Shown: positions 1 through 17,349 of the stretch, in pieces
How positions within the stretch are numbered: the first letter of the stretch is position 1
Layout of the letters: every line of letters starts with the position of its first letter
Assembly (NCBI GenBank): GCA_018820765.1
Contig: JAHJNN010000017.1
Location: 620,001 to 684,000 of the forward strand
DNA length: 64,000 nt
Direction of reading: 5' to 3'
From: Gammaproteobacteria bacterium
GTDB taxonomy: Bacteria > Pseudomonadota > Gammaproteobacteria > Burkholderiales > Thiobacillaceae
The notes under the pieces: model-generated
The model's database searches: none
Told to the model about the DNA's origin: nothing
Seen by the model: the letters and a program-made list of their open reading frames with translations, nothing else
Position numbers and translations under genes: made by a program

Positions 1-4703
<4,703 letters not shown>

Positions 4704-4725
4704 GGTTCCGTATGCTCAGGCAACA

Positions 4726-4751
4726 GCGGCTTGCCCAAATGGGCAAGCCGC
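4726..4751. promoter_or_regulatory. Perfect 11-bp inverted repeat in the gltB leader
   Basis: Arms GCGGCTTGCCC (4726-4736) and GGGCAAGCCGC (4741-4751) are exact complements around a 4-base loop. On neither strand is it followed by a T-run (an A/T tract lies on the gltB-distal side), so it does not read as an intrinsic terminator of gltB. Position, 22 bp before the gltB ATG, suggests an operator or a leader hairpin affecting gltBD expression. Function is inferred only. Confidence 0.5.
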
Positions 4752-4955
4752 AAAAATTTAAGCGAAAAGTGCGGCATTTTAATCCCTCGCGCCGCATGCG
4801 GCAATGATTGCCTCAGGCAAGGCCTTGCCGCGGCAAGGGTTTCCGCGCCGACCGGGGTCAAGGGTAGGAGTCGGATCGCCGGTGGAAATTCCAGGCGTAC
4901 CCGGTGAAAGTCCGGTTTTCCTATCCTGTATCGAGGGGCGCCGAAGGAGACGGGC

Positions 4956-5804
4956 ATGAAGCTGTTGAACTGGAACATCCAATGGGGCCGCGGCCTGGAC
5001 GGCGAGGTCGATCTCGCGCGCATCCTGCGGACCATTCGGCAACTGGGCGACTTCGACCTTATCTGCCTGCAGGAAGTCGCAGTCAACTTCCCCGGCCTGC
5101 CCGGCAGCCGCGGCGAAGACCAGGTCGCCGAACTGTCCGCCGGCCTGCCCGGCTATACCGCGATCTACGGCGTGGCAACCGATGTGCCCGACGGCCGCGG
5201 CGGCCGCAGCCAGTTCGGCAACGTCATCTTTTCCCGCCTGCCGGTCGGCCAGGTGTGGCGGCGTCTTCTCCCGTGGCCTGCCGAGTTCGACGTGCCCAGC
5301 ATGCAGCGCGTGCTGGTGGAAGCCGTGGTGACGGCCGACATCGGCCCGCTACGCGTGATGACCACCCACCTCGAGTACTACTCGCAGCACCAGCGCCAAG
5401 CGCAGATCGACGCCATCCGCCGCCTGCACGCCGAGGCCTGCGCCATGGCGCTGCGCGTGCCGCTGCCCGAAGAACAGGGCGGTGCCTTCGAAGTGTTTCC
5501 CTGGCCCGCCGAGGCGCTGCTGTGCGGCGATATGAATTTCCCCGCATCGGCACCCGAACGATCGCAGATCCTCGCGCCGTTTCCAGGCGGCGAGCCCGGC
5601 TTTCGCGACGCCTGGGATGTGCTGCACCCCAGCAAACCGCACGCCCCCACCGTCGGCATCCACCCGGTCGATTTCGTCAAACAGCCCGAATGCTTCGACT
5701 TCGTCTTCGTCACTGAAGGACTGGCTGGCCGCCTCAGGGCGCATGGCATCGATGCCGAGACCGAAGCATCGGATCACCAGCCGGTGTGGGTCGAGTTGGT
5801 TTGA
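4956..5804 (+). CDS. Endonuclease/exonuclease/phosphatase (EEP) family protein
   Basis: A 282-residue protein of the EEP superfamily, the Mg-dependent fold shared by ExoIII-type nucleases, DNase I and inositol phosphatases. The N-terminus MKLLNWNIQWG holds the conserved Asn, LICLQEV holds the metal-binding Glu, TTHLEYYS supplies a catalytic His, LLCGDMNFP is the GDxN motif and ASDHQPVWVEL is the C-terminal SDH motif. All expected catalytic elements are therefore visible. There is no signal peptide, so a cytoplasmic role is likely. The substrate cannot be read from sequence. A GGAG ribosome-binding site precedes the ATG. It is divergent from gltB. Confidence 0.88.
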   Translation: MKLLNWNIQWGRGLDGEVDLARILRTIRQLGDFDLICLQEVAVNFPGLPGSRGEDQVAELSAGLPGYTAIYGVATDVPDGRGGRSQFGNVIFSRLPVGQVWRRLLPWPAEFDVPSMQRVLVEAVVTADIGPLRVMTTHLEYYSQHQRQAQIDAIRRLHAEACAMALRVPLPEEQGGAFEVFPWPAEALLCGDMNFPASAPERSQILAPFPGGEPGFRDAWDVLHPSKPHAPTVGIHPVDFVKQPECFDFVFVTEGLAGRLRAHGIDAETEASDHQPVWVELV

Positions 5805-5818
5805 GCGTGGATAAAGAA

Positions 5819-5848
5819 AAAGCGCTTCCGGTGAATTGGAAGCGCTTT
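5819..5848. terminator. Bidirectional intrinsic terminator between the EEP gene and tRNA-Ala
   Basis: Arms AAAGCGCTTCC (5819-5829) and GGAAGCGCTTT (5838-5848) pair perfectly around an 8-base loop. On the minus strand the stem is followed by a T-rich run (TTTTTCTTTAT), so it should end the tRNA-Ala transcript. On the plus strand it lies 14 bp after the EEP stop and has a shorter T tail. Confidence 0.8.
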
Positions 5849-5859
5849 GTCGGATGTGT

Positions 5860-5935
<76 letters not shown>

Positions 5936-5954
5936 GACAGGACGAATTATAGCT

Positions 5955-6320
5955 TTAGCGATGCGGCGCGGGAAGCGCGGCGAGGCGCGCGGGCAGATTG
6001 GGGAGGAGGCGCGCGGCGAGCCAGCCGAGCAGGACGCCGCCGCTGTTGGCCAGCGCGTCGAGTACGTCGGGCTGGCGTGCGGGGGTGAGGCCCTGCAGCA
6101 GCTCGATGGCGAGGCCGAACAGCACCACGGCGAGGGCGAGCTTCCAGCGCCGGCGGGTGACGAGTTGCGCCCACCAAAACATCAGCACGGCGTAACCGGC
6201 CAGGTGGACGAGCTTGTCGGTGTGGCCGCCGCTGGTCTCCAGCGCGGGCGGCATCAGCGAAACCAGCACGGTGAGAATGACGCCGAGCCAGCCCCCGGCG
6301 CGCCACAGGCGCTCGATCAT
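5955..6320 (-). CDS. VanZ-like small membrane protein
   Basis: A 121-residue protein with about four hydrophobic segments and the VanZ-family pattern [16 protein letters not shown] near residues 35-50 and [21 protein letters not shown] near 72-92. It resembles the small VanZ-like proteins common in proteobacteria, whose function is unknown (the name comes from a teicoplanin-resistance protein). Its ATG overlaps the lgt stop codon in an ATGA arrangement, so the two are translationally coupled, although a longer frame stays open upstream. No functional assignment beyond membrane location is justified. Confidence 0.8.
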   Translation of the reverse strand: MIERLWRAGGWLGVILTVLVSLMPPALETSGGHTDKLVHLAGYAVLMFWWAQLVTRRRWKLALAVVLFGLAIELLQGLTPARQPDVLDALANSGGVLLGWLAARLLPNLPARLAALPAPHR

Positions 6321-7114
6321 GCTTGGCTTGGTGTGGGCTGGCGCTGCGCCCAGCGCAGCATGATGACGCCGGCGACGACCATTGGCAGGGAGAGCCACTG
6401 CCCCATGGAGAGCCCCAAGCCCAGCAGGCCGAGGAAGGCATCGGGTTCGCGGGCGAATTCGGCGAGGAAGCGGAACGCTCCGTAGCCGATGAGGAACACG
6501 CCGGAGACGGCGCCGACCGGGCGCGGCTTTCTCGAATACAGCCACAGGATGACGAACAGCAACAGGCCTTCGCCGGCAAACTGGTAGAGCTGCGAGGGGT
6601 GGCGCGCGATGCCGTCCGCCGCCTGAGGAAACACCATGCCCCAGGGCAGGTCGGTGGCGCGTCCCCACAGTTCGCCGTTGATGAAGTTGCCGAGCCGGCC
6701 GGCGGCCAGGCCCAGCGGCACCAGCGGGGCGATGAAATCGGTGACGGCGAGCCAGCGCAGCTTGTGCCGGTGCGCGAACAGCATCATGGCGACGAGCACG
6801 CCGAGAAAGCCGCCGTGAAAGCTCATGCCGCCTTCCCACAGCTTGATGATGTCGAGCGGGTGCGCCAGGTATTCCATCGGCTTGTAGAACAGCACGTAGC
6901 CGAGCCGCCCGCCGAGGATGACGCCGAGCACGCCGTAGAACAGCACATCGTCGAGCATCTTCGCGTTCCAGCCGGTCCACGGCCGGTGCGCGATGCACCA
7001 GCGCCCGAGCAGGATCACCTGCAGGAAGGCGAGGAGGTACATCAGGCCGTACCAGTGGATGGCGACGGGGCCGAGCTGCAGGGCGACGGGATCGAATTGC
7101 GGATGAACGAGCAT
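6317..7114 (-). CDS. lgt: Phosphatidylglycerol-prolipoprotein diacylglyceryl transferase
   Basis: This 265-residue polytopic inner-membrane enzyme transfers diacylglycerol from phosphatidylglycerol to the lipobox cysteine of prolipoproteins. The first membrane segments contain [11 protein letters not shown], and the Lgt signature [13 protein letters not shown], with the essential Arg and Asn residues, is present near the middle. [10 protein letters not shown] is another conserved block. Length and topology match the family. It is followed by an overlapping vanZ-like gene. Confidence 0.97.
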   Translation of the reverse strand: MLVHPQFDPVALQLGPVAIHWYGLMYLLAFLQVILLGRWCIAHRPWTGWNAKMLDDVLFYGVLGVILGGRLGYVLFYKPMEYLAHPLDIIKLWEGGMSFHGGFLGVLVAMMLFAHRHKLRWLAVTDFIAPLVPLGLAAGRLGNFINGELWGRATDLPWGMVFPQAADGIARHPSQLYQFAGEGLLLFVILWLYSRKPRPVGAVSGVFLIGYGAFRFLAEFAREPDAFLGLLGLGLSMGQWLSLPMVVAGVIMLRWAQRQPTPSQA

Positions 7115-7206
7115 GGGGGCGGGGTCAGGATTCAGGGATCGGGATTCAGGGAGATCAAAGCGCAGGTAAAATGGCTGGCTGATTATAGATTGCCCGAGTG
7201 ACCATC

Positions 7207-9984
7207 ATGCCTGACTACCGTTCCTGGACTACCACCCGCGGCCGCAACATGGCCGGTGCCCGTGCGCTGTGGCGCGCCACCGGCATGACGGATGGCGACT
7301 TCAACAAGCCTATCATCGCGATCGCCAATTCGTTCACCCAGTTCGTGCCGGGCCACGTGCACCTGAAGGACATGGGCCAGCTGGTGGCGCGCGAGATCGA
7401 GGCGGCGGGCGGCGTGGCGAAGGAATTCGACACCATCGCGGTCGACGACGGCATCGCGATGGGCCACGGCGGCATGCTGTATTCGCTGCCTTCACGCGAC
7501 CTCATCGCCGACTCGGTCGAGTACATGGTCAACGCGCACTGCGCCGACGCGTTGGTGTGCATTTCCAACTGCGACAAGATCACCCCCGGAATGCTGAACG
7601 CCGCGCTGCGGCTGAACATCCCGACGGTATTCGTCTCCGGCGGGCCGATGGAGGCGGGCAAGGTGGTGTGGGAATCCAAGATCATCAAGCTCGATCTGGT
7701 CGACGCCATGGTGTCGGCGGCCGATGCCAAATTCAGCGACGAGAAGGTCGCGCAGCTGGAACGCTCGGCCTGCCCGACCTGCGGCTCGTGCTCCGGCATG
7801 TTCACCGCCAATTCGATGAACTGCCTGACCGAGGCGCTGGGCCTCTCGCTGCCCGGCAACGGCTCGATGCTGGCGACCCACGCCGACCGCAAGAACCTGT
7901 TCCTCGCCGCCGGCCGCCTGATCGTGAAAAACGCGCGCCGCTATTACGAGGACGGCGACACCTCCGTGCTGCCGCGCGCGATCGCCAGCTTCGACGCTTT
8001 CGAGAACGCCATCGCGCTCGACATCGCGATGGGCGGATCGACCAATACCGTGCTGCACCTGCTGGCTGCCGCGCACGAAGCCGGCGTCGACTTCACCATG
8101 GCCGACATCGACCGCATGAGCCGCCGCGTGCCGCACCTGTCGAAAGTGGCGCCGTCGATCCAGACCTACCACATGGAAGACGTGCACCGCGCCGGCGGCG
8201 TGATGGCGATTTTGGGTGAGTTGGAGCGCGGCGGGCTGATCCACCGCGACGTGCCGACCGTGCTGACGAAGACCCTGGGTGAACAGATCGACGTCTACGA
8301 CATCCGCCGCACCACCGACCGCGACGTGAAGGACTACTTCCGCGCCGCGCCCGGCGGCGTGCCGACGCAGACCGCGTTCTCGCAGGACCGCCGCTTCGCC
8401 AAGCTGGACGACGACCGCGTGCACGGCTGCATCCACGATATCGAGCACGCCTATTCGAAAGACGGCGGGTTGGCGGTGCTGTACGGCAACCTCGCGCTGG
8501 ACGGCTGCATCGTCAAGACCGCTGGCGTGGACGAGAGCATCTGGACCTTCTCCGGCCCGGCGCGCGTGTTCGAATCGCAGGAAGCCGCGGTCGAGGCGAT
8601 CCTCGAAGACAAGATCGTCGCCGGCGACGTGGTGGTGATCCGCTACGAAGGCCCGCGCGGCGGCCCCGGCATGCAGGAAATGCTGTATCCGACCTCGTAC
8701 CTGAAATCCAAGGGCCTGGGCAAGGCCTGCGCCTTGATCACCGACGGCCGCTTCTCCGGCGGCACCTCGGGGCTGTCCATCGGCCACGCCTCGCCGGAAG
8801 CGGCGGAAGGCGGCACCATCGGCCTGGTCGAAGAGGGCGACACGATCGAGATCGACATTCCCAATCGCCGCATCAACGTCGCCGTGAGCGAAGCCGAACT
8901 CGAGCGCCGCCGCGCCTCCATGGACGCGAAGGGTGCGCGGGCATGGAAGCCGGTCAACCGGAACAGGGAAGTGTCGGCTGCGCTGCGCGCCTACGCGGCG
9001 ATGACGACCTCGGCCGCCTTTGGTGCGGTGCGCGACGTCAGCCAGGTCGAGCATCCGACCGAAGCGCAGGAACACGCCGACCCGCTGGCGCGCTTCGCCA
9101 TCCCCGGCCAGCTGGTTTTCCGCACCGGCGCCGGCGGCCTCACCTATGCCGACATCGACAACCATGGCGGCCGCGCGACGATCTGTCTGCAGGGTGCGCA
9201 CGTGGTGAGCTTCCGGCCCAAGTCGCAGCCGGAGCCGCTGGTGTGGGTATCCGACGCCGCCAAGTTCGCGCCGGGCAAGTCCATCCGCGGCGGCGCGCCG
9301 GTGTGCTGGCCGTGGTTCGGCGCGCATGATTCGGAATCCGGCTATCCCGCGCACGGCTTCGCCCGCACCGTGGACTGGCAGGTGACCAACACGCGCCGCC
9401 GCAACGACGCCAGGACCGAAATCACCCTGCAGCTCGTCGAGAACGAACAGACCCGCGCGCAATGGCCGCACCCCTCGCGGCTGACGCTGACCGTGGTGGT
9501 GGGCGACAAGCTCGAACTGCGCCTGGCCACCACCAATACGGGCGATGCCCCGGTGAAGATCGGCGAGGCGCTGCACACCTATCTGCACATCAGCGACATC
9601 GGCGCGGTCAGCGTCACCGGGCTGGAAGGCAGCGACTACCACGACAAGGTCGACAACTTCGCGCGCAGGAAGCAGGGCGGTGCGATCGGTTTTAGCGGCG
9701 AGGTCGACCGCGTCTACGTCGACACGCCGGCCGACTGCGTCATCGTCGACCCCGGCCTCGATCGCCGCATCCGCATCGCCAAGACCGGCTCGCAGTCCAC
9801 CATCGTGTGGACGCCGTGGACCGAGAAGGCCGAGAAAATGGGCGACATGGGCCGCGGCAAGTCCGGCGCCGGCTGGCGCGAAATGGTCTGCGTCGAATCG
9901 GCCAACGCGATGGACAACGTCGTCACCGTGGCGCCGGGCGAGACGCACACGCTGGCGGTGACGTACAGCGCCGAAGCGTTGTAA
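7207..9984 (+). CDS. ilvD: Dihydroxy-acid dehydratase fused to a D-hexose-6-phosphate mutarotase domain
   Basis: One uninterrupted 925-residue frame contains two complete enzymes. Residues 1 to about 614 are dihydroxy-acid dehydratase of valine/isoleucine synthesis: [17 protein letters not shown] at the N-terminus, NCDKITPGM with Cys122, and [11 protein letters not shown] with Cys195 for the Fe-S cluster; it ends where E. coli IlvD would end (AVRDVSQV). Residues about 615-925 match YeaD-type aldose-1-epimerase-like mutarotases: [43 protein letters not shown] and VCVES. I chose ATG 7207 over the in-frame GTG at 7198 by comparison with IlvD N-termini. An in-frame GTG at 9028 could allow separate translation of the second domain. 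Confidence 0.93.
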   Translation: MPDYRSWTTTRGRNMAGARALWRATGMTDGDFNKPIIAIANSFTQFVPGHVHLKDMGQLVAREIEAAGGVAKEFDTIAVDDGIAMGHGGMLYSLPSRDLIADSVEYMVNAHCADALVCISNCDKITPGMLNAALRLNIPTVFVSGGPMEAGKVVWESKIIKLDLVDAMVSAADAKFSDEKVAQLERSACPTCGSCSGMFTANSMNCLTEALGLSLPGNGSMLATHADRKNLFLAAGRLIVKNARRYYEDGDTSVLPRAIASFDAFENAIALDIAMGGSTNTVLHLLAAAHEAGVDFTMADIDRMSRRVPHLSKVAPSIQTYHMEDVHRAGGVMAILGELERGGLIHRDVPTVLTKTLGEQIDVYDIRRTTDRDVKDYFRAAPGGVPTQTAFSQDRRFAKLDDDRVHGCIHDIEHAYSKDGGLAVLYGNLALDGCIVKTAGVDESIWTFSGPARVFESQEAAVEAILEDKIVAGDVVVIRYEGPRGGPGMQEMLYPTSYLKSKGLGKACALITDGRFSGGTSGLSIGHASPEAAEGGTIGLVEEGDTIEIDIPNRRINVAVSEAELERRRASMDAKGARAWKPVNRNREVSAALRAYAAMTTSAAFGAVRDVSQVEHPTEAQEHADPLARFAIPGQLVFRTGAGGLTYADIDNHGGRATICLQGAHVVSFRPKSQPEPLVWVSDAAKFAPGKSIRGGAPVCWPWFGAHDSESGYPAHGFARTVDWQVTNTRRRNDARTEITLQLVENEQTRAQWPHPSRLTLTVVVGDKLELRLATTNTGDAPVKIGEALHTYLHISDIGAVSVTGLEGSDYHDKVDNFARRKQGGAIGFSGEVDRVYVDTPADCVIVDPGLDRRIRIAKTGSQSTIVWTPWTEKAEKMGDMGRGKSGAGWREMVCVESANAMDNVVTVAPGETHTLAVTYSAEAL

Positions 9985-10000
9985 TCAAAGGGAGAGCGGC

Positions 10001-10606
10001 ATGCGCGTGATTCTGGTGGCCAACCCCAAAGGCGGCAGCGGCAAATCGACGCTGTCGATCAACCTGGCAGGCTATCTGGCCTCAACGGGCAAGCGGGTGG
10101 CGCTGCTGGATCTCGACCGCCAGAAGTCGGCCACCCAGTGGCTGGCGATGCGCGACGGGGGATTGCCGGATATTGCCTTGCTGCGCGAAGGACAGAAAGG
10201 CAGCAGCGACTGGCTGGTGATTGATTCGCCCGCCGGCCTGCACGGCAAGAATCTCGAGCGTGCGCTGAAACTGGCGCACAAGGTGGTGGTGCCGATCGCG
10301 CCCTCGCTGTTCGACATTCGCGCCAGCCAGGAATTTCTCGCCGCGCTGCATGCGGAAAAGGCCGTGCGCAAGGCGCACGCCTTCGTCGGCGTGGTCGGCA
10401 TGCGGGTCGATCCGCGCACCCGCGCCGGGGTCACCCTGGAGCAGTTCATGGGCCAGCAGGACCTGCCGGTGCTGGCGCATCTGCGCAACACCCAGCACTA
10501 CGTCAACGCCGCGTTCGAGGGCAAGAGCCTGTTCGACCTGCCGCCCCACATCGCCGAGCGCGACATCGAGCAGTGGCAGGGTTTGATCGATTGGCTGGGG
10601 CGCTGA
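10001..10606 (+). CDS. Orphan ParA-family ATPase
   Basis: A 201-residue ParA/MinD-type P-loop ATPase with the deviant Walker A motif KGGSGKST at residues 10-17, the Walker A' region LLDLDRQKSATQW and the switch string VIDSPAG. No parB or partition site is visible beside it, so it is not an obvious chromosome-partition pair. Solitary ParA-like proteins of this size often position cytoplasmic or envelope complexes. It begins 16 bp after the ilvD fusion stop, with a GGGAGAG ribosome-binding site, and is probably cotranscribed with it. Confidence 0.85.
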   Translation: MRVILVANPKGGSGKSTLSINLAGYLASTGKRVALLDLDRQKSATQWLAMRDGGLPDIALLREGQKGSSDWLVIDSPAGLHGKNLERALKLAHKVVVPIAPSLFDIRASQEFLAALHAEKAVRKAHAFVGVVGMRVDPRTRAGVTLEQFMGQQDLPVLAHLRNTQHYVNAAFEGKSLFDLPPHIAERDIEQWQGLIDWLGR

Positions 10607-10616
10607 CCCCGACCCC

Positions 10617-10699
10617 GTAGGAGCGGCGTCCACGCCGCGATGTCGTGGAGCCTGCATCTTGCGCCGGTGCGTAAATCGCGGCGAGGACGCCGCTCCTAC
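10617..10699. repeat. REPIN-like pair, GTAGGAGCGGCG subtype
   Basis: Two 25-base palindromic units face each other at 10617-10641 and 10675-10699. Each begins GTAGGAGCGGCGTCC and ends GCCGCGAT, and they differ at one base. About 33 bp separates them. The same unit recurs elsewhere in this window (16654, 26521, 37964). It lies between convergent parA-like and ankyrin genes. Confidence 0.85.
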
Positions 10700-10720
10700 A
10701 TCCCGGTGATGCGGCGTTTT

Positions 10721-11296
10721 TTAGTGCGTGGTCGGCTTCATCAAATTGACCACCTGCGGCTTGGCCACCCTGGTCGACGAGCACGAACCGTCTACTGATA
10801 CGCCCAGCTGTTGCTCGGCTTCGTGCAGCAGGTTGATCACATCCACATAGAATTTGTCGTCCGCCATCATGCGCGCGGTGCGGCCGCCCTCGTTGGTGGC
10901 GAGCACGTCGGCGCCATGGTTGATCAGCCATTCCACCACCGGGGCGTCGCCGCCGCCGGCTGCCAGCATCAGCGGGGTGATGCCGAAGAAGATGCGGGCG
11001 TCGAGCGAGGCGCCGGCCTGGTGCAGCACTTCGATGACCTCGACATAGCCGCGCTCGGTTTCGCCGTTGTAGGCGGCTTTGGCCAGCGCGGTCCAGCCCT
11101 GCGGCGAAGCGGCGTTGACGTCGGCACCGGCGGCAATCAGCACCTGCACCGCGGCGACGTGGCCGCCGTGGGCGGCGTGCATCAGCGCGGTTTCGCCCGC
11201 CTCGTCGGCGGCAGCGTGATCGGCGCCGGCCTCAAGCAGGGTCTTGATCTGGGCGGCATCGCCCGTCTGGGCGGCGGTGAATAATTCCTGGGACAT
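10721..11296 (-). CDS. Ankyrin-repeat protein
   Basis: A 191-residue protein made mostly of four or five ankyrin repeats, recognisable from the pattern [61 protein letters not shown] and [17 protein letters not shown]. Such domains bind other proteins; no enzymatic motif or signal peptide is seen. I chose the ATG giving [10 protein letters not shown] because it has an AGGAGTG ribosome-binding site at proper spacing, although the frame is open upstream. It is divergent from the DUF255 gene. Confidence 0.88.
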   Translation of the reverse strand: MSQELFTAAQTGDAAQIKTLLEAGADHAAADEAGETALMHAAHGGHVAAVQVLIAAGADVNAASPQGWTALAKAAYNGETERGYVEVIEVLHQAGASLDARIFFGITPLMLAAGGGDAPVVEWLINHGADVLATNEGGRTARMMADDKFYVDVINLLHEAEQQLGVSVDGSCSSTRVAKPQVVNLMKPTTH

Positions 11297-11371
11297 GGGG
11301 CACTCCTGCATTTTTTCTGGATGGCCGAGAGCGTACAATTGTTGACTGATTTAATCAACTATTATGCGGCC

Positions 11372-13387
<2,016 letters not shown>

Positions 13388-13650
13388 GGCCTGTTAACGC
13401 TAATTTCGCGCCTGCGGCGAGGCCGATTCGGGATGCAGCCCGCGAAGCGGGGCGCGCCGCTGTGTCATTCACAGCAAGCGGCCTGCGACAAAGGGATGCG
13501 CCCGAATCGGCCCGCCCCTCCGGGTTGCCACGAGAAAGCGCGTCTGCTGCGTTGCGCCGCTTGGCAAGGGATAGCCCTTGCCGGCGCGCCACGCCTTGCA
13601 TCCATCGCTTTCTCGCGGCAACGCAGACGCGAAATTAGCGTTAACAGGCC
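13388..13650. mobile_element. MITE-like element with about 27-bp terminal inverted repeats
   Basis: The left end GGCCTGTTAACGCTAATTTC and the right end GAAATTAGCGTTAACAGGCC are exact reverse complements, extending through CGCG inward and, with a few mismatches, further. Both ends are flanked by CTAG (13384-13387 and 13651-13654), which fits a 4-bp target duplication; because CTAG is palindromic, a TA duplication with one extra base in the repeat is equally possible. Inside are further inverted pieces (CGAGAAAGCG and CGCTTTCTCG). No transposase frame is present, so it would be a non-autonomous miniature element. It fills the gap between the DUF255 and DUF2189 genes. Confidence 0.82.
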
Positions 13651-13730
13651 CTAGGCACATCAGCATTTGCTATTAGGAACCCGCGGCGGCCGCTGCTATC
13701 AAAAAAGCAGTGAAGTCATCGGGGGCGATC

Positions 13731-14528
13731 ATGAGCACACATACCGAACACCCGGTTTTCCATCCGAGGACCGCGCACATGACGCTGCCGGGCATCCGCA
13801 GCGTGACATTCGGCCAAATCCTCCACTGGCTGCGCAACGGCGCGCAGGACATGGCCAAGGCCTGGCCGCTCAGCCTGTTCTACGGCGCCGTGTTTGCGCT
13901 GCTGGGCTACGGCCTGGTACATGCCGCCTGGGGCAAGCCGCATCTGGCGATGGCGCTGACCTCCGGCTTCCTGTTCGTTGCGCCGCTGCTGGCGACCGTG
14001 TTCTATTGCGTGAGCCATCGCCTCGAGCACCATCACAAGCTGCCCAATCTGCTCGTTCCGCTGCTGTCGTGGCGCGCCAATCCCGCGTCGCTGGGGCTGT
14101 TCGCCCTGATGCTGGTGTTCGTGCTGACGGTGTGGGAGCGCATCTCGGCCATTCTGGTCGGCCTGTTTCTCAGTGGATCGGGCATCGGCGGCCTCCCCGA
14201 TCTGCTGACGCTGGATGCGGTGCGGCAGCATACCGATTTCGTGCTGGCCTATCTGGCCTTCGGCGGCGTGCTGGCGCTGATGGTGTTCAGCCTTTCCGTG
14301 GTCTCGCTGCCGATGCTGCTGCATCGCAAAGTCGATTTCGCCACCGCCCTGGTCACCAGCTTCATGGCGACCCGGCTCAACTTTCTGGTGATGCTGGCAT
14401 GGGGGGCGCTGATTGCCGCCTTGATCGTGGTCGGAATGGCGACCAATTTCATCGCCATGACGGTGATTTTTCCCTGGCTGGGGCACGCCAGCTGGCATGT
14501 CTACCGCGACCTGATCGAGCGCGAATAG
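13731..14528 (+). CDS. DUF2189-type integral membrane protein
   Basis: A 265-residue protein with about six transmembrane segments. The string ITFGQ-like VTFGQILHWLRNGAQDM followed by FYGAVFALLGYGLV, and the C-terminal block AMTVIFPWLGHASWHVYRDLI, match the DUF2189 family of predicted membrane proteins found in proteobacteria, often near respiratory genes. The function is unknown. The ATG at 13731 gives MSTHTEHPVF and has a GGGGGCG upstream; a GTG 21 bp earlier is possible. A cytochrome c gene follows. Confidence 0.75.
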   Translation: MSTHTEHPVFHPRTAHMTLPGIRSVTFGQILHWLRNGAQDMAKAWPLSLFYGAVFALLGYGLVHAAWGKPHLAMALTSGFLFVAPLLATVFYCVSHRLEHHHKLPNLLVPLLSWRANPASLGLFALMLVFVLTVWERISAILVGLFLSGSGIGGLPDLLTLDAVRQHTDFVLAYLAFGGVLALMVFSLSVVSLPMLLHRKVDFATALVTSFMATRLNFLVMLAWGALIAALIVVGMATNFIAMTVIFPWLGHASWHVYRDLIERE

Positions 14529-14656
14529 GCGCGAACACAAAATGCTGCGGGGATTAGTAGCAAACAACCAAATACTAATATTGCGCGGGCAGGGTTTTCC
14601 CTTAATATTGCATCCGTGGAGAAATGCTGATCAACCCCGACCCCCGGAGATTCGAA

Positions 14657-14968
14657 ATGAAAAAACTGATGATAACTGCAGTGTCCGCCGCGCTGTTCAT
14701 GCTGACTGGTGCGGCTTCCGCCGACCAGGCGCTGGCCCAGAAGAACGCCTGCATGTCCTGCCACGGCGTCGACAAGAAAATCGTCGGCCCGGCTTTCAAG
14801 GAAGTCGCCAAGAAATACGCCGGCGACGCCACCGCGCACGACAGGCTGGTCGCCAAGGTGAAAACCGGCGGCAAAGGCGTGTGGGGCCCGATCCCCATGC
14901 CGCCGAGCCCGCAGGTCAAGCCGGAAGATGCCAGCAAGATCATCGACTGGGTGCTGAGCCTGAAGTGA
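14657..14968 (+). CDS. Class I cytochrome c (c-551/c-552 type)
   Basis: A 103-residue periplasmic electron carrier. A signal peptide MKKLMITAVSAALFMLTGAA ends near ASA-DQ (about residue 23). The haem-binding motif CMSCH follows, and the axial methionine lies in GPIPMPPSP, the hallmark of small c-551/c8 cytochromes. LGxxx-type C-terminal helix IIDWVLSLK is typical. It is expected to shuttle electrons to terminal oxidases or denitrification enzymes. A GGAGA ribosome-binding site precedes the ATG, and a strong palindromic terminator follows the gene. Confidence 0.94.
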   Translation: MKKLMITAVSAALFMLTGAASADQALAQKNACMSCHGVDKKIVGPAFKEVAKKYAGDATAHDRLVAKVKTGGKGVWGPIPMPPSPQVKPEDASKIIDWVLSLK

Positions 14969-14987
14969 TCTGAACGCAGCATCAAGC

Positions 14988-15013
14988 AAAGGCCGACGCA
15001 TGCGTCGGCCTTT
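14988..15013 (+). terminator. Intrinsic terminator after cytochrome c
   Basis: A perfect 26-bp palindrome with arms AAAGGCCGACGCA and TGCGTCGGCCTTT, followed by TTTGTCGTTT. It lies 20 bp after the cytochrome c stop codon and separates that gene from the AGCS symporter gene. Confidence 0.85.
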
Positions 15014-15084
15014 GTCGTTTCTGGAGCCCGTTTTCGCTGCAAGTTTGTTATTGTTGCGGCCAATAACAATTGCAGGAGGAACAG

Positions 15085-16599
<1,515 letters not shown>

Positions 16600-16603
16600 G
16601 CGT

Positions 16604-16705
16604 GTAGGAGGCCCGCCCCCGGGCCGAAGCTGTGGAGACGGCGACGGTGAGTAATCGCGGCGAGGGCGCCGCTCCCACAGGTAGGAGGCTCGCCCCCGGG
16701 CCGAT
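16604..16705. repeat. REP-like cluster with three palindromic units, mixed subtypes
   Basis: Units at 16604-16627 (begins GTAGGAGGCCCGCCC), 16654-16678 (inverted GTGGGAGCGGCG type) and 16681-16705 (begins GTAGGAGGCTCGCCC, ends GGGCCGAT). Two subtypes sharing the GTAGGAG head but with different stems stand side by side. They lie between convergent AGCS and fthC genes. Confidence 0.82.
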
Positions 16706-16746
16706 TGCGAACGGTTGCGCGGTGCGGGCGATCGCAGCGGGGGCGC

Positions 16747-17340
16747 TTACCTGGTGTGGCTTGAGTTGAAGCGGTAGAGCTGGCGCTCGGTCAACACCGC
16801 GTCGAGCGGCATGTCCCAGGGTTCGTGCGGCAACGCGTCCACCCGCTGGCACTCGTAGGCGATCCCAATTAGGCGCGGCTTGCGCCACAGGCGCCGGTGC
16901 TGCATGAAGGCCAGCGTCGCGTCGTAAAAGCCGCCGCCCATCCCCAGCCGGTATCCTTCGCGGTCGAATCCCACCAGCGGAATCAGCAGCAGATCCAGCT
17001 GCCGCGCGCGCAGCGGCTTCGCGTCGATGGGCTCGGGAATGCCGTAGCGGTTGGGCTTCATCTGCGTGTCGCGGCCGACCCGTCCGAAACGCATCACCCG
17101 CCCCCGGCGCGGCAGCACCGGCAGATAGCATTCGCGCTGCATGCACAGCGCCTGGTTGATCAGCGGGTGGGCGTCGAACTCGCCGCCCTGCGGCAGGTAA
17201 AAGGCGATGCGCTGCGAACGCAGCAGCAGGCCGTGGCGCAGCGCCAGCCGCAGGGACGCACGCGCAGCCTGGCGTCGCTCGGCCGGTTTGTACGCATTGC
17301 GCGCGGCTTTGAGCTGACGTCTGAGGGTGTATTTGTCCAT
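16747..17340 (-). CDS. fthC: 5-formyltetrahydrofolate cyclo-ligase
   Basis: A 197-residue enzyme that uses ATP to convert 5-formyl-THF to 5,10-methenyl-THF. Visible family motifs are the N-terminal basic helix MDKYTLRRQLKAARN, the Arg-rich YLPQGGEFDAHPLI segment and the Mg/ATP signature RLGMGGGFYDATLAF near residues 132-146. The order zapB-like, zapA, 6S RNA, fthC is the widely conserved proteobacterial arrangement (E. coli ygfA is fthC), which supports the call. The start is the ATG at 17340; a TTG one codon upstream is less likely. Confidence 0.94.
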   Translation of the reverse strand: MDKYTLRRQLKAARNAYKPAERRQAARASLRLALRHGLLLRSQRIAFYLPQGGEFDAHPLINQALCMQRECYLPVLPRRGRVMRFGRVGRDTQMKPNRYGIPEPIDAKPLRARQLDLLLIPLVGFDREGYRLGMGGGFYDATLAFMQHRRLWRKPRLIGIAYECQRVDALPHEPWDMPLDAVLTERQLYRFNSSHTR

Positions 17341-17349
17341 CAAGAAAAA

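Noticed and set aside
4726-4751. The gltB-side hairpin as a terminator for the EEP gene or gltB
   Set aside because: It precedes both genes and has no T-run on either strand in the correct direction.
7492-9948. An 818-residue open frame antisense to the ilvD fusion
   Set aside because: Compositionally biased antisense shadow with no recognisable domain.
13433-13666. Short open frames inside the MITE-like element
   Set aside because: They are too short, unlike any transposase, and run through the terminal inverted repeats.
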